Source: Ochotona curzoniae
Taxonomy: Eukaryota; Chordata; Mammalia; Lagomorpha; Ochotonidae
NCBI RefSeq assembly: GCF_017591425.1
Contig: NW_024465793.1
Span: forward strand, 181,393-245,392
DNA: 64,000 bases
Reading direction: 5' to 3'
The position numbers and the translations under genes were made by a program. The notes under the pieces were generated by a model. That model had not been told where the DNA came from. It saw nothing but the letters and a program-made list of their open reading frames with translations, and did no database searches. Of the stretch, positions 24,444 through 37,800 are shown piece by piece (positions within the stretch are counted from its first letter, which is position 1; each line of letters opens with the position of its first letter).

Positions 24444-27400
24444 ACAATGTAACCAGCAGCCTTCACGCCCACTTGGAAGGCTGATTCGGGGAGCTTGGAC
24501 AACCCCACGCGTGGCCCTTCTCGGGCCTAGCGTGTTAACCCAATTACAGCGAATCGACATCCTGGCCAGTGGCGCTATGGGCGTGGCTAGACCCAAGCCC
24601 GGGCCGGAAAGAGGGGCGGGGCCGGCGCTTGGGGATGTGACCCCCAGCAGAGTGGCAGCCGGGGTCCTCAAGCCCGGTCAAGCCTGTCTCCCGGAATGCA
24701 ACCAGCAGCCTTCACGCCCACTTGGAAGGCTGCTTCAGGGAGGCTGGACCACCCACGCGTGGCCCTTTTCGGGCCTAGCGTGGTAACCAAGGTACAGCAA
24801 CCCGCCACCCGGGCCGGTGGTGCTAGGGGCGTGGCTAGACCCAAGCCCGGGCCGGGAAGAGGGGCGGGGCCGGCGCTTGGGGACGTGACCCCCGGCAGAA
24901 TGGCAGCCGGGGTCCTCAAGCCCCATCAAGCCTGTCTCCCGGAATGCAACCAGCAGCCTTCACGCCCACTCGGAAGTCTGTTTCGGGTAGGCTGGACACC
25001 CCACTCGTGGACCTTCTCGGGCCTAGCATGGTAACTCAGGTACAGCCACCCGACCCTCGGGTCAGTGGCGCTAGGGCCGTGGCTAGACCCAAGCCCGGGC
25101 TGGGAAGAGGGGCGGGGCCAGCGCGTGGGGACGTGTCCTCCAGCAGAATGGCAGCCGGGGTCCTCAAGCCCGATCAAGCCTGTCTCCCGGAATGCAACCA
25201 GCAGCCTTAACGCCCACTCAGAAGGCTGCTTCGGGGAGGCTGGACCCCCCACGCGTGGCTCTTTTCGGGCCTAGCATGGTAACCCAGGTACAGCGACCCA
25301 ACCCCCAGGCCAGTGGCGCTAGGGGCGTGGCTAGACCCAAGCCCGGGCCGGGAAGAGGGGCGGGGCTGGCGCTTAGGGACGTGACCCCCGGCAGAATGGC
25401 AGCCAGGGTCCTCAAGCCCGATCAAGCCTGTCTCCCAGAATGCAACCAGCAGCCTTCACGCCCACTTGGAAGGCTGCTTCGGGGAGGCTGGACCCCCCAC
25501 GGGTGGCCCTTCTCGGGCCTAGCGTGGTAACCCAGGTACAGCGACCCGACCCCCAGGTGGTGGCGCTAGGGGCGTGGCTAGACCCAAGCCCGGGCCGGGA
25601 AGAGGGGCGGGGCCGGCGCTTGGGGACGTGACCCCCGGCAGAATGGCAGCCGGGGTCCTCAAGCCCGATCAAGCCTGTCTCCCAGAATGCAACCAGCAGC
25701 CTTCACGCCCACTCGGAAGGCTACTTCAGGGAGGCTGGACCCCCCACGCGTGGCCCTTTTTGGGCCTAGCGTGGTAACCCAGGTACAGCGACCTGACCAC
25801 CTGGCCAGTGGCGCTAGGGGCGTGGCTAGACCCAAGCCCGGGCCGGGAAGAGGGGCGGGGCCGGTGCGCATGGACGTGACCCCCGGCAGAATGGCAGCCG
25901 GGGTCCTCAAGCCCGATCAAGCCTGTCTCCCGGAATGCAACCAGCAGCCTTCACGCCCACTTGGAAGGCTGCTTCAGGGAGGCTGGACACCCCTTGCGTG
26001 GCCCTTTTCGGGCCTAGCGTGGTAACCAAGGTACAGTGACCCGACCCCCAGGTCAGTGGCGCTAGGGCCGTGGCTAGACCCAAGCCCGGGCCGGGAAGAG
26101 GGGCGGGGCTGGCACTTGGGGACGTGACCCCCGGCAGAATGGCAGCAGGGTCCTCAAGCCCGATCAAGCCTGTCTCCCGGAATGCAACCAGCAGCCTTCA
26201 CGCCCACTTGGAAGGCTGCTTCGGGAGGCTGGACCCCCAACGCATGGCCCTTTTCGGGCCTAGCATGGTAACCAAGGTACAGCGACCCGACCCCCTGGTC
26301 AGTGGCGCTAGGGGCGTGGATAGACCCAAGCCCGGGCCGGGAAGAGGGGCGGGGCCGGCGCGCAGGGACGTGACCCCCTGGCAGAATGGCAGCCGGGTCC
26401 TCAAGCCCGATCAAGCCTGTCTCCCAGAATGCAACCAGCAGCCTTCACGCCCACTCGGAAGGCTGCTTCGGGGAGGCTGGACACCCCACGCGTGGCCCTT
26501 CTCGGGCCTAGCATGGTAACTCAGGTACAGCCACCCGACCCTCGGGTCAGTGGCGCTAGGGCCGTGGCTAGACCCAAGCCCGGGCCGGGAAGAGGGGCGG
26601 GGCCGGCGCGTGGGGACGTGACCTCTAGCAGAATGGCAGCTGGGAATCCTCAAGCCCGATCAAGCCTGTCTCCCGGAATGCAACCACCAGCCTTCACGCC
26701 CACTTGGAAGGCTGCTTCAGGGAGGCTGGACACCCCTTGCGTGGCCCTTTTCGGGCCTAGCGTGGTAACCCAGGTACAGCGACCCGACCCCCTGGTCAGT
26801 GGCGCTAGGGGCGTGGATAGACCCAAGCCCGGGCCGGGAAGAGGGGCGGGGCTGGCACTTGGGGACGTCACCACCGGCAGAATGGCAGCAGGGTCCTCAA
26901 GCCCGATCAAGCCTGTCTCCCGGAATGCAACCAGCAGCCTTCACGCCCACTTGGAAGGCTGCTTTGGGGAGGCTGGACCCCCGACGCATGGCCCTTCTCG
27001 GGCCTAGCGTGGTAACCCAGGTACAGCGACCCAACCCACGGGCCAGTGGCGCTAGGGCCGTGGCTAGACCCAAGCCCCGTGCGGGAAGAGGGGCATGGCT
27101 GGCGCTTGGGGACGTGACCACCGGCAGAATGGCAGCCGGGGTCCTCAAGCCCGATCAAGCCTGTCTCCCGGAATGCAACCAGCAGCCTTCAAGCCCACTC
27201 GGAAGGCTGCTTCGGGGAGGCTGGACACCCCACGCGTGGCCCTTCTCGGGCCTAGCGTGGTAACCCAGGTACAGCCACCCGACCCCTCGGGTCAGTGGCG
27301 CTAGGGCCGTGGCTAGACCCAAGCCCGGGCCGGGAAGAGGGGCGGGGCTGGCGCTTGGGGACGTGACCACCTGGCAGAATGGCAGCCGGGGTCCTCAAGC

Positions 27401-30400
27401 CCGATCAAGCCTGTCTCCCACAATGCAACCAGCAGCCTTCACGCCCACTTGGAAGGCTGCTTCGGGGAGGCTGGACCCCCCACACGTGGCCCTTTTCGGG
27501 CCTAGCGTGGTAACCCAGGTACAGCGACCCGCCCCCCGGGCCGGTGGCGCTAGGGCCGTGGCTAGACACAAGCCCGGGCCGGGAAGAGGGGCGGGGCCGG
27601 CGCGCAGGGACGTGACCCCCGGCAGAATGGCAGCCGGGGTCCTCAAGCCCGATCAAGCCTGTCTCCCAGAATGCAACCAGCAGCCTTCACGGCACGTGGA
27701 AGGCTGCTTCGGGAGAGCTGGACACCCAACGCATGGCCCTTTTCTGGCCTAGCGTGGTAACCCAGGTACAGCGACCCGACCACCTGGACAGTGGCGCTAG
27801 GGGCGTGGCTAGACCCAAGCCCGGGCCGGGAAGAGGGGCGGGGCCGGTGCGCAGGGACGTGACCCCCTGGCAGAATGGCAGCCGGGGTCCTCAAGCCCGA
27901 TCAAGCCTGTCTCCCGGAATGCAACCAGCAGCCTTCACGCCCACTCGGAAGGCTGCTTCAGGGAGGCTGGACCCCCAACGCATGGCCCTTTTCGGGCCTA
28001 GCGTGGTAACCCAGGTACAGCGACAAGCCCCCCGGGCCGGTGGCGCTAGGGCCGTGGCTAGACCCAAGCCCGGGCCGGGAAGAGGGGCGGGGCTGGCACT
28101 TGGGGACGTCACCACCGGCAGAATGGCAGCAGGGTCCTCAAGCCCGATCAAGCCTGTCTCCCGGAATGCAACCAGCAGCCTTCACGCCCACTTGGAAGGC
28201 TGCTTTGGGGAGGCTGGACCCCCGACGCATGGCCCTTTTCGGGCCTAGCGTGGTAGCCAAGGTACAGCGACCCATTCCCCGGGCCGGTGGTGCTAGGGGC
28301 GTGGCTAGACCCAAGCCCGGGCCGGGAAGAGGGGCGGGGCCGGCGCTCAGGGACGTGACCCCCTGGCAGAATGGCAGCCGGGGTCCTCAAGCCCGATCAA
28401 GCCTGTCTCCCACAATGTAACCAGCAGCCTTCACGCCCACTTGGAAGGCTGATTCGGGGAGCTTGGACAACCCCACGCGTGGCCCTTCTCGGGCCTAGCG
28501 TGTTAACCCAATTACAGCGAATCGACATCCTGGCCAGTGGCGCTAGGGGCGTGGCTAGACCCAAGCCCGGGCCGGGAAGAGGGGCGGGGCCGGCGCATGG
28601 GGACGTGACCCCCAGCAGAGTGGCAGCTGGGGTCCTCAAGCCCGATCAAGCCTGTCTCCCGGAATGCAACCAGCAGCCTTCACGCCCACTCGGAAGGCTG
28701 CTTCGGGGAGGCTGGACACCCCACGCGTGGACCTTCTCGGGCCTAGCATGGTAACTCAGGTACAGCCACCCGACCCTCGGGTCAGTGGCGCTAGGGCCGT
28801 GGCTAGACCCAAGCCCGGGCTGGGAAGAGGGGCGGGGCCAGCGCGTGGGGACGTGTCCTCCAGCAGAATGGCAGCCGGGGTCCTCAAGCCCGATCAAGCC
28901 TGTCTCCCGGAATGCAACCAGCAGCCTTCACGCCCACTTGGAAGACTGCTTCAGGGAGGCTGGACCCCCCACGCGTGGCCCTTTTCGGGCCTAGCATGGT
29001 AACCCAGGTACAGTGACCCGACCCCCTGGCCAGTGGCGCTAGGGGCGTGGATAGACCCAAGCCTGGGCCGGGAAGAGGGGCGGGGCCGGCGCTTGGGGAC
29101 GTGTCCTCCAGCAGAATGGCAGCCGGGGTCCTCAAGCCCGATCAAGCCTGTTTCCTGGAATGCAACCAGCAGCCTTCACGCCCACTTGGAAGGCTACTTC
29201 GGGGAGGCTGGACCCCCCACGCGTGGCCCTTTTCGGGCCTAGCGTGGTAACCCAGGTACTGCGACCTGACCACCGGGTCAGTGGCACTAGGGGCGTGGCT
29301 AGACCCAAGCCCGGGCCGGGAAGAGGGGCGGGGCTGGCGCGCAGGGACGTGACCCCCGGCAGAATGGCAGCCGGGGTCCTCAAGCCCGATCAAGCCTGTC
29401 TCCCGGAATGCAACCAGCAGCCTTAACGCCCACTTGGAAGACTGCTTCAGGGAGGCTGGACCCCCCACGCGTGGCCCTTTTCGGGCCTAGCGTGGTAACC
29501 CAGGTACAGCGACCCGACCCCCGGGCCGGTGGCGCTAGGGGCGTGGCTAGACCCAAGCCCGGGCCGGGAAGAGGGGCGGGGCCGGCGCTTGGGGATGTGA
29601 CCCCAGCAGAGTGGCAGCCGGGGTCCTCAAGCCCGATCAAGCCTGTCTCCCGGAATGCAACCAGCAGCCTTCACGCCCACTTGGAAGGCTGCTTCAGGGA
29701 GGCTGGACCCCCCACGCATGGCCCTTTTCGGGCCTAGCGTGGTAACCCAGGTACAGCGACCCGCCCCCCGGGCCGGTGGCGCTAGGGCCGTGGCTAGACC
29801 CAAGCCCGGGCCGGGAAGAGGGGCGGGGCTGGCGCTTGGGGACGTGACCACCGGCAGAATGGCAGCCAGGGTCCTCAAGCCCGATCAAGCCTGTCTCCCA
29901 GAATGCAACCAGCAGCCTTCACGCCCACTCGGAAGGCTGCTTCGGGGAGGCTGGACACCCCACGCGTGGCCCTTTTCGGGCCTAGCGTGGTAACTCAGGT
30001 ACAGCGACAAGCCCCCCGGGCCGGTGGCGCTAGGGGCGTGGCTAGACCCAAGCCCGGGCCGGGAAGAGGGGCGGGGCCGGTGCGCAGGGACGTGACCCCC
30101 GGCAGAATGGCAGCCGGGGTCCTCAAGCCTGATCAAACCTGTTTCCTGGAATGCAACCAGCAGCCTTCACGCCCACTTGGAAGGCTACTTCGGGGAGGCT
30201 GGACCCCCCACGCGTGGCCCTTTTTGGGCCTAGCGTGGTAACCCAGGTACTGCGACCTGACCACCTGGTCAGTGGCGCTAGGGGCGTGGCTAGACCAAAG
30301 CCCCGTGCTTGAAGAGGGGCGGGGCTGGCGCGCAGGGAAGTGACCCCCGGCAGAATGGCAGCCGGGGTCCTCAAGCCCGATCAAGCCTGTCTCCCGGAAT

Positions 30401-32378
30401 GCAACCAGCAGCCTTAACGCCCACTTGGAAGGCTGCTTCAGGGAGGCTGGACCCCCCACGCGTGGCCCTTTTCGGGCCTAGCGTGGTAACCCAGGTACAG
30501 CGACCCGCCCCCCGGGCCGGTGGCGCTAGGGGCGTGGCTAGACCCAAGCCCGGGCCGGGAAGAGGGGCGGGGCCGGCGCTTGGGGATGTGACCCCCAGCA
30601 GAGTGGCAGCCGGGGTCCTCAAGCCCGATCAAGCCTGTCTCCCGGAATGCAACCAGCAGCCTTCACGCCCACTTGGAAGGCTGCTTCAGGGAGGCTGGAC
30701 CCCCCACGCATGGCCCTTTTCGGGCCTAGCGTGGTAACCCAGGTACAGCGACCCGCCCCCCGGGCCGGTGGCGCTAGGGCCGTGGCTAGACCCAAGCCCG
30801 GGCCGGGAAGAGGGGCGGGGCCGGCGCTTGGGGACGTGACCCCCGGCAGAATGGCAGCCGGGGTCCTCAAGCCCGATCAAGCCTGTCTCCCAGAATGCAA
30901 CCAGCAGCCTTCACGCCCACTCGGAAGGCTGCTTTGGGGAGGCTGGACACCCAACGCATGGCCCTTTTCGGGCCTAGCGTGGTAACCCAGGTACAGCGAC
31001 CAGCCCCCCGGGCCGGTGGCGCTAGGGCCGTGGCTAGACCCAAGCCCGGGCCGGGAAGAGGGGTGGGGCCGGTGCACAGGGACGTGACCCCCTGGCAGAA
31101 TGGCAGCCGGGGTCCTCAAGCCCGATCAAGCCTGTCTCCCGGAATGCAACCAGCAGCCTTCACGCCCACTCGGAAGACTGCTTCAGGGAGGCTGGACCCC
31201 CAACGCATGGCCCTTTTCGGGCCTAGCGTGGTAACCCAGGTACAGCGACCCAACCCCCTGGCCAGTGGCGCTAGGGCCGTGGCTAGACCCAAGCCCGGGC
31301 CGGGAAGAGGGGCGGGGCTGGCACTTGGGGACGTCACCACCGGCAGAATGGCAGCAGGGTCCTCAAGCCCGATCAAGCCTGTCTCCCGGAATGCAACCAG
31401 CAGCCTTCACGCCCACTTGGAAGGCTGCTTTGGGGAGGCTGGACCCCCGACGCATGGCCCTTTTCGGGCCTAGCGTGGTAACCCAGGTACAGCGACAAGC
31501 CCCCCGGGCCAGTGGCGCTAGGGCCGTGGCTAGACCCAAGCCCGGGCCGGGAAGAGGGGCGGGGCCGGCGCTTGGGGACGTGACCCCCGGCAGAATGGCA
31601 GCCAGGGTCCTCAAGCCCGATCAAGCCTGTCTCCCGGAATGCAACCAGCAGCCTTCACGCCCACTTGGAAGGCTGCTTCAGGGAGGCTGGACCCCCCACG
31701 CGTGGCACTTCTCGGACCTAGCATGGTAACCCAGGTACAGCGACCCAACCCCCGGGCCAGTGGCGCTAGGGGCGTGGATAGACCCAAGCCCGGGCCGGGA
31801 AGAGGGGCGGGGCCGGCGCTCAGGGACGTGACCCCCTGGCAGAATGGCAGCCGGGGTCCTCAAGCCCGATCAAGCCTGTCTCCCACAATGTAACCAGCAG
31901 CCTTCACGCCCACTTGGAAGGCTGATTCGGGGAGCTTGGACAACCCCACGCGTGGCCCTTCTCGGGCCTAGCGTGTTAACCCAATTACAGCGAATCGACA
32001 TCCTGGCCAGTGGCGCTATGGGCGTGGCTAGACCCAAGCCCGGGCCGGGAAGAGGGGCGGGGCCGGCGCTTGGGGACGTGACCCCCAGCAGAGTGGCAGC
32101 CTGGGGTCCTCAAGCCCGATCAAGCCTGTCTCCCGGAATGCAACCAGCAGCCTTCACGCCCACTCGGAAGGCTGCTTCGGGGAGGCTGGACACCCCACGC
32201 GTGGACCTTCTCGGGCCTAGCATGGTAACTCAGGTACAGCCACCCGACCCTCGGGTCAGTGGCGCTAGGGCCGTGGCTAGACCCAAGCCCGGGCCGGGAA
32301 GAGGGGCGGGGCCAGCGCGTGGGGACGTGTCCTCCAGCAGAATGGCAGCCGGGGTCCTCAAGCCCGATCAAGCCTGTC
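24444..32378 (+). repeat. 32-monomer higher-order repeat, copy D
   Basis: This is the second copy of the 7.93-kb unit, directly abutting copy C. Differences noted by eye are few, for example GGGGCGTGG near 20868 against GGGCCGTGG near 28797, and AATACAACC near 20986 against AATGCAACC near 28914. There is also one clustered patch near 31885-31985. The high identity indicates a recent segmental duplication or continuing homogenisation. Confidence 0.85.
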
Positions 32379-34850
32379 TCCCGGAATGCAACCAGCAGCC
32401 TTCACGCCCACTTGGAAGACTGCTTCAGGGAGGCTGGACCCCCCACGCGTGGCCCTTTTCGGGCCTAGCATGGTAACCCAGGTACAGCGACCCAACCCCC
32501 TGGCCAGTGGCGCTAGGGGCGTGGATAGACCCAAGCCTGGGCCGGGAAGAGGGGCGGGGCCGGCGCTTGGGGACGTGTCCTCCAGCAGAATGGCAGCCGG
32601 GGTCCTCAAGCCCGATCAAGCCTGTTTCCTGGAATGCAACCAGCAGCCTTCACGCCCACTCGGAAGGCTACTTCGGGGAGGCTGGACCCCCCACGCGTGG
32701 CCCTTTTTGGGCCTAGCGTGGTAACCCAGGTACTGCGACCTGACCACCTGGTCAGTGGCGCTAGGGGCGTGGCTAGACCCAAGCCCCGTGCGGGAAGAGG
32801 GGCGGGGCTGGCGCGCAGGGAAGTGACCCCCGGCAGAATGGCAGCCGGGGTCCTCAAGCCCGATCAAGCCTGTCTCCCGGAATGCAACCAGCAGCCTTAA
32901 CGCCCACTCGGAAGGCTGCTTTGGGGAGGCTGGACACCCAACGCATGGCCCTTTTCGGGCCTAGCGTGGTAACCAAGGTACAGCGACCCAACCCCCGGGC
33001 CAGTGGCGCTAGGGGCGTGGATAGACCCAAGCCCGGGCCGGGAAGAGGGGCGGGGCCGGCGCTTGGGGACGTGACCCCCAGCAGAATGGCAGCCGGGGTC
33101 CTCAAGCCCGATCAAGCCTGTCTCCCGGAATGCAACCAGCAGCCTTCACGCCCACTTGGAAGGCTGCTTCAGGGAGGCTGGACCCCCCACGCATGGCCCT
33201 TTTCGGGCCTAGCGTGGTAACCAAGGTACAGCGACCCGACCCCCGGGCCGGTGGCGCTAGGGCCGTGGCTAGACCCAAGCCCGGGCCGGGAAGAGGGGCG
33301 GGGCTGGCGCTTGGGGACGTGACCCCTGGCAGAATGGCAGCCGGGTCCTCAAGCCCGATCAAGCCTGTCTCCCGGAATGCAACCAGCAGCCTTCACGCCC
33401 ACTCGGAAGGCTGCTTCGGGGAGGCTGGACCCCCACACGTGGCCCTTTTTGGGCCTAGCGTGGTAACCCAGGTACAGCGACCCGACCCCCGGGCCGTGGC
33501 GCTAGGGCCGTGGCTAGACCCAAGCCCGGGCCGGGAAGAGGGGCGGGGCCGGCGCGAGGGGACGTGACCCCCGGCAGAATGGCAGCCGGGGTCCTCAAGC
33601 CCGATCAAGCCTGTCTCCCGGAATGCAACCAGCAGCCTTCACGCCCACTTGGAAGGCTGCTTCAGGGAGGCTGGACCCCCCACGCGTGGCACTTCTCGGG
33701 CCTAGCATGGCAACCCAGGTACAGCGACCCAACCCCCGGGCCAGTGGCGCTAGGGGCGTGGATAGACCCAAGCCCGGGCCGGGAAGAGGGGCGGGGCCGG
33801 CGCGCAGGGACGTGACCCCCTGGCAGAATGGCAGCCGGGGTCCTCAAGCCCGATCAAGCCTGTCTCCCACAATGTAACCAGCAGCCTTCACGCCCACTTG
33901 GAAGGCTGATTCGGGGAGCTTGGACAACCCCACGCGTGGCCCTTCTCGGGCCTAGCGTGGTAACCCAATTACAGCGAATCGACATCCTGGCCAGTGGCGC
34001 TATGGGCGTGGCTAGACCCAAGCCCGGGCCGGGAAGAGGGGCGGGGCCGGCGCTTGGGGACGTGACCCCCAGCAGAGTGGCAGCCGGGGTCCTCAAGCCC
34101 GATCAAGCCTGTCTCCCGGAATGCAACCAGCAGCCTTCACGCCCACTCGGAAGGCTGCTTCGGGGAGGCTGGACACCCCACGCGTGGACCTTCTCGGGCC
34201 TAGCATGGTAACTCAGGTACAGCCACCCGACCCTCGGGTCAGTGGCGCTAGGGCCGTGGCTAGACCCAAGCCCGGGCTGGGAAGAGGGGCGGGGCCAGCG
34301 CGTGGGGACGTGTCCTCCAGCAGAATGGCAGCCGGGGTCCTCAAGCCCGATCAAGCCTGTCTCCCGGAATGCAACCAGCAGCCTTCACGCCCACTTGGAA
34401 GACTGCTTCAGGGAGGCTGGACCCCCCACGCGTGGCCCTTCTCGGGCCTAGCATGGTAACCCAGGTACAGCGACCCGACCCCCTGGCCAGTGGCGCTAGG
34501 GGCGTGGATAGACCCAAGCCCGGGCCGGGAAGAGGGGCGGGGCCGGCGCTGGGGACGTGTCCTCCAGCAGAATGGCAGCCGGGGTCCTCAAGCCCGATCA
34601 AGCCTGTCTCCCGGAATGCAACCAGCAGCCTTCACGCCCACTCGGAAGGCTGCTTCGGGGAGGCTGGACACCCCACGCATGGCCCTTTTCGGGCCTAGCG
34701 TGGTAACCCAGGTACAGCGACCCGACCCCCGGTCAGTGGCGCTAGGGGCGTGGCTAGACCCAAGCCCGGGCCGGGAAGAGGGGCGGGGCCGGCGCGCAGG
34801 GACGTGACCCCCGGCAGAATGGCAGCCGGGGTCCTCAAGCCCGATCAAGC
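32379..34850 (+). repeat. Transitional monomers with 8- and 14-monomer duplications
   Basis: Monomers at about 32120-32850 match about 28646-29380 (offset about 3474 bp, 14 monomers). About 33623-34600 matches about 31639-32600 (offset about 1984 bp, 8 monomers), sharing the rare CGTGGCACTTCTCGG. The 32-monomer register is lost here and single-base deletions become frequent (for example near 33340, 33432, 33494 and 34551). Confidence 0.65.
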
Positions 34851-37800
34851 CTGTCTCCCGGAATGCAACCAGCAGCCTTAACGCCCACTCGGAAGGCTGC
34901 TTTGGGGAGGCTGGACACCCAACGCATGGCCCTTTTCGGGCCTAGCGTGGTAACCCAGGTACAGCGACCCGCCCCCCGGGCCGGTGGCGCTAGGGGCGTG
35001 GATAGACCCAAGCCCGGGCCGGGAAGAGGGGCGGGGCCGGCGTGAGGGGACGTGACCCCCGGCAGAATGGCAGCCGGGGTCCTCAAGCCCGATCAAGCCT
35101 GTCTCCCGGAATGCAACCAGCAGCCTTCACGCCCACTTGGAAGGCTGCTTCAGGGAGGCTGGACCCCCCACGCATGGCCCTTTTCGGGCCTAGCGTGGTA
35201 ACCAAGGTACAGCGACCCGACCCCCGGACCGGTGGCGCTAGGGCCGTGGCTAGACCCAAGCCCGGGCCGGGAAGAGGGGCGGGGCTGGCGCTTGGGGACG
35301 TGACCACCGGCAGAATGGCAGCCAGGGTCCTCAAGCCCGATCAAGCCTGTCTCCCGGAATGCAACCAGCAGCCTTCACGCCCACTTGGAAGGCTGCTTCG
35401 GGGAGGCTGGACCCCCCACGCGTGGCCCTTTTCGGGCCTAGCGTGGTAACCCAGGTACAGCGACCCGACCCCCGGGCCGGTGGCGCTAGGGCCGTGGCTA
35501 GACCCAAGCCCGGGCCGGGAAGAGGGGCGGGGCCGGCGCGCAGGGACGTGACCCCCGGCAGAATGGCAGCCGGGGTCCTCAAGCCCGATCAAGCCTGTCT
35601 CCCAGAATGCAACCAGCAGCCTTCACGCCCACTTGGAAGGCTGCTTCGGGGAGGCTGGACCACCCACGCGTGGCCCTTTTCGGGCCTAGCGTGGTAACCC
35701 AGGTACAGCGACCCGACCCCCGGGCCAGTGGCGCTAGGGGCGTGGCTAGACCCAAGCCCGGGCCGGGAAGAGGGGCGGGGCCGGCGCTTGGGGACGTGAC
35801 CCCCAGCAGAATGGCAGCCGGGGTCCTCAAGCCCGATCAAGCCTGTCTCCCGGAATGCAACCAGCAGCCTTCACGCCCACTTGTAAGGCTGCTTCAGGGA
35901 GGCTGGACCCCCCACGCGTGGCCCTTTTTGGGCCTAGCGTGGTAACCCAGGTACAGCCACCCGACCCTCGGGTCAGTGGCGCTAGGGCCGTGGCTAGACC
36001 CAAGCCCGGGCCGGGAAGAGGGGCGGGGCCGGCGCGTGGGGACGTGTCCTCCAGCAGAATGGCAGCCGGGGTCCTCAAGCCCGATCAAGCCTGTCTCCCG
36101 GAATGCAACCAGCAGCCTTCACGCCCACTTGGAAGGCTGCTTCGGGAGGCCTGACCCCCACGCGTGGCCCTTCTCGGGCCTAGCGTGGTAACCCAGGCAC
36201 AGCGACCCAACCCCCGGGCCAGTGGCGCTAGGGCCGTGGATAGACCCAAGCCCGGGCCGGGAAGAGGGGCGGGGCCGGCGCTTGGGGACGTGTCCTCCAG
36301 CAGAATGGCAGCCGGGGTCCTCAAGCCCGATCAAGCCTGTTTCCTGGAATGCAACCAGCAGCCTTCACGCCCACTCGGAAGGCTACTTCGGGGAGGCTGG
36401 ACCCCCCACGCGTGGCCCTTTTCGGGCCTAGCGTGGTAACCCAGGTACAGCGACCCGACCCCCGGGCCGGTGGCGCTAGGGGCGTGGCTAGACCCAAGCC
36501 CGGGCCGGGAAGAGGGGCGGGGCCGGCGCTGGGGACGTGTCCTCCAGCAGAATGGCAGCCGGGGTCCTCAAGCCCGATCAAGCCTGTCTCCCGGAATGCA
36601 ACCAGCAGCCTTCACGCCCACTCGGAAGGCTGCTTCAGGGAGGCTGGACCCCCCACGCATGGCCCTTTTCGGGCCTAGCGTGGTAACCAAGGTACAGCGA
36701 CCCGACCCCCGGGCCGGTGGCGCTAAGGGCGTGGCTAGACCCAAGCCCGGGCCGGGAAGAGGGGCGGGGCTGGCGCTTGGGGACGTGCCCCCGGCAGAAT
36801 GGCAGCCAGGGTCCTCAAGCCCGATCAAGCCTGTCTCCCGGAATGCAACCAGCAGCCTTCACGCCCACTCGGAAGGCTGCTTCGGGGAGGCTGGACCCCC
36901 ACACGTGGCCCTTTTCGGGCCTAGCGTGGTAACCCAGGTACAGCGACCCGACCCCCGGGCCGTGGCGCTAGGGCCGTGGCTAGACCCAAGCCCGGGCCGG
37001 GAAGAGGGGCGGGGCCGGCGCTTGGGGACGTGACCCCCGGCAGAATGGCAGCCGGGGTCCTCAAGCCCGATCAAGCCTGTCTCCCGGAATGCAACCAGCA
37101 GCCTTCACGCCCACTTGGAAGGCTGCTTCAGGGAGGCAGGACCCCCACGCGTGGCCCTTTTCGGGCCTAGCGTGGTAACCCAGGTACAGCGACCCAACCC
37201 CCGGGCCAGTGGCGCTAGGGGCGTGGCTAGACCCAAGCCCGGGCCGGGAAGAGGGGCGGCGCCGGTGCCTGGGGACGTGACCCCCTGGCAGAATGGCAGC
37301 CGGGGTCCTCAAGCCCGATCAAGCCTGTCTCCCAGAATGCAACCAGCAGCCTTCACGCCCACTCGGAAGGCTGCTTCGGGGAGGCTGGACAACACACGCA
37401 TGGCCCTTTTCGGGCCTAGCGTGGTAGCCAAGGTACAGCGACCCGACCCCCTGGTCAGTGGCGCTAGGGGCGTGGCTAGACCCAAGCCCGGGCCGGGAAG
37501 AGGGGCGGGGCCGGCGCTTGGGGACGTGACCCCCAGCAGAATGGCAGCCGGGGTCCTCAAGCCCGATCAAGCCTGTCTCCCGGAATGCAACCAGCAGCCT
37601 TCACGCCCACTTGGAAGGCTGCTTCAGGGAGGCTGGACCCCCACGCGTGGCCCTTTTCGGGCCTAGCGTGGTAACCAAGGTACAGCGACCCGACCCCCGG
37701 GCCGGTGGCGCTAGGGGCGTGGCTAGACCCAAGCCCGGGCCGGGAAGAGGGGCGGGGCCGGCGCTTGGGGACGTGACCCCCGGCAGAATGGCAGCCGGGG

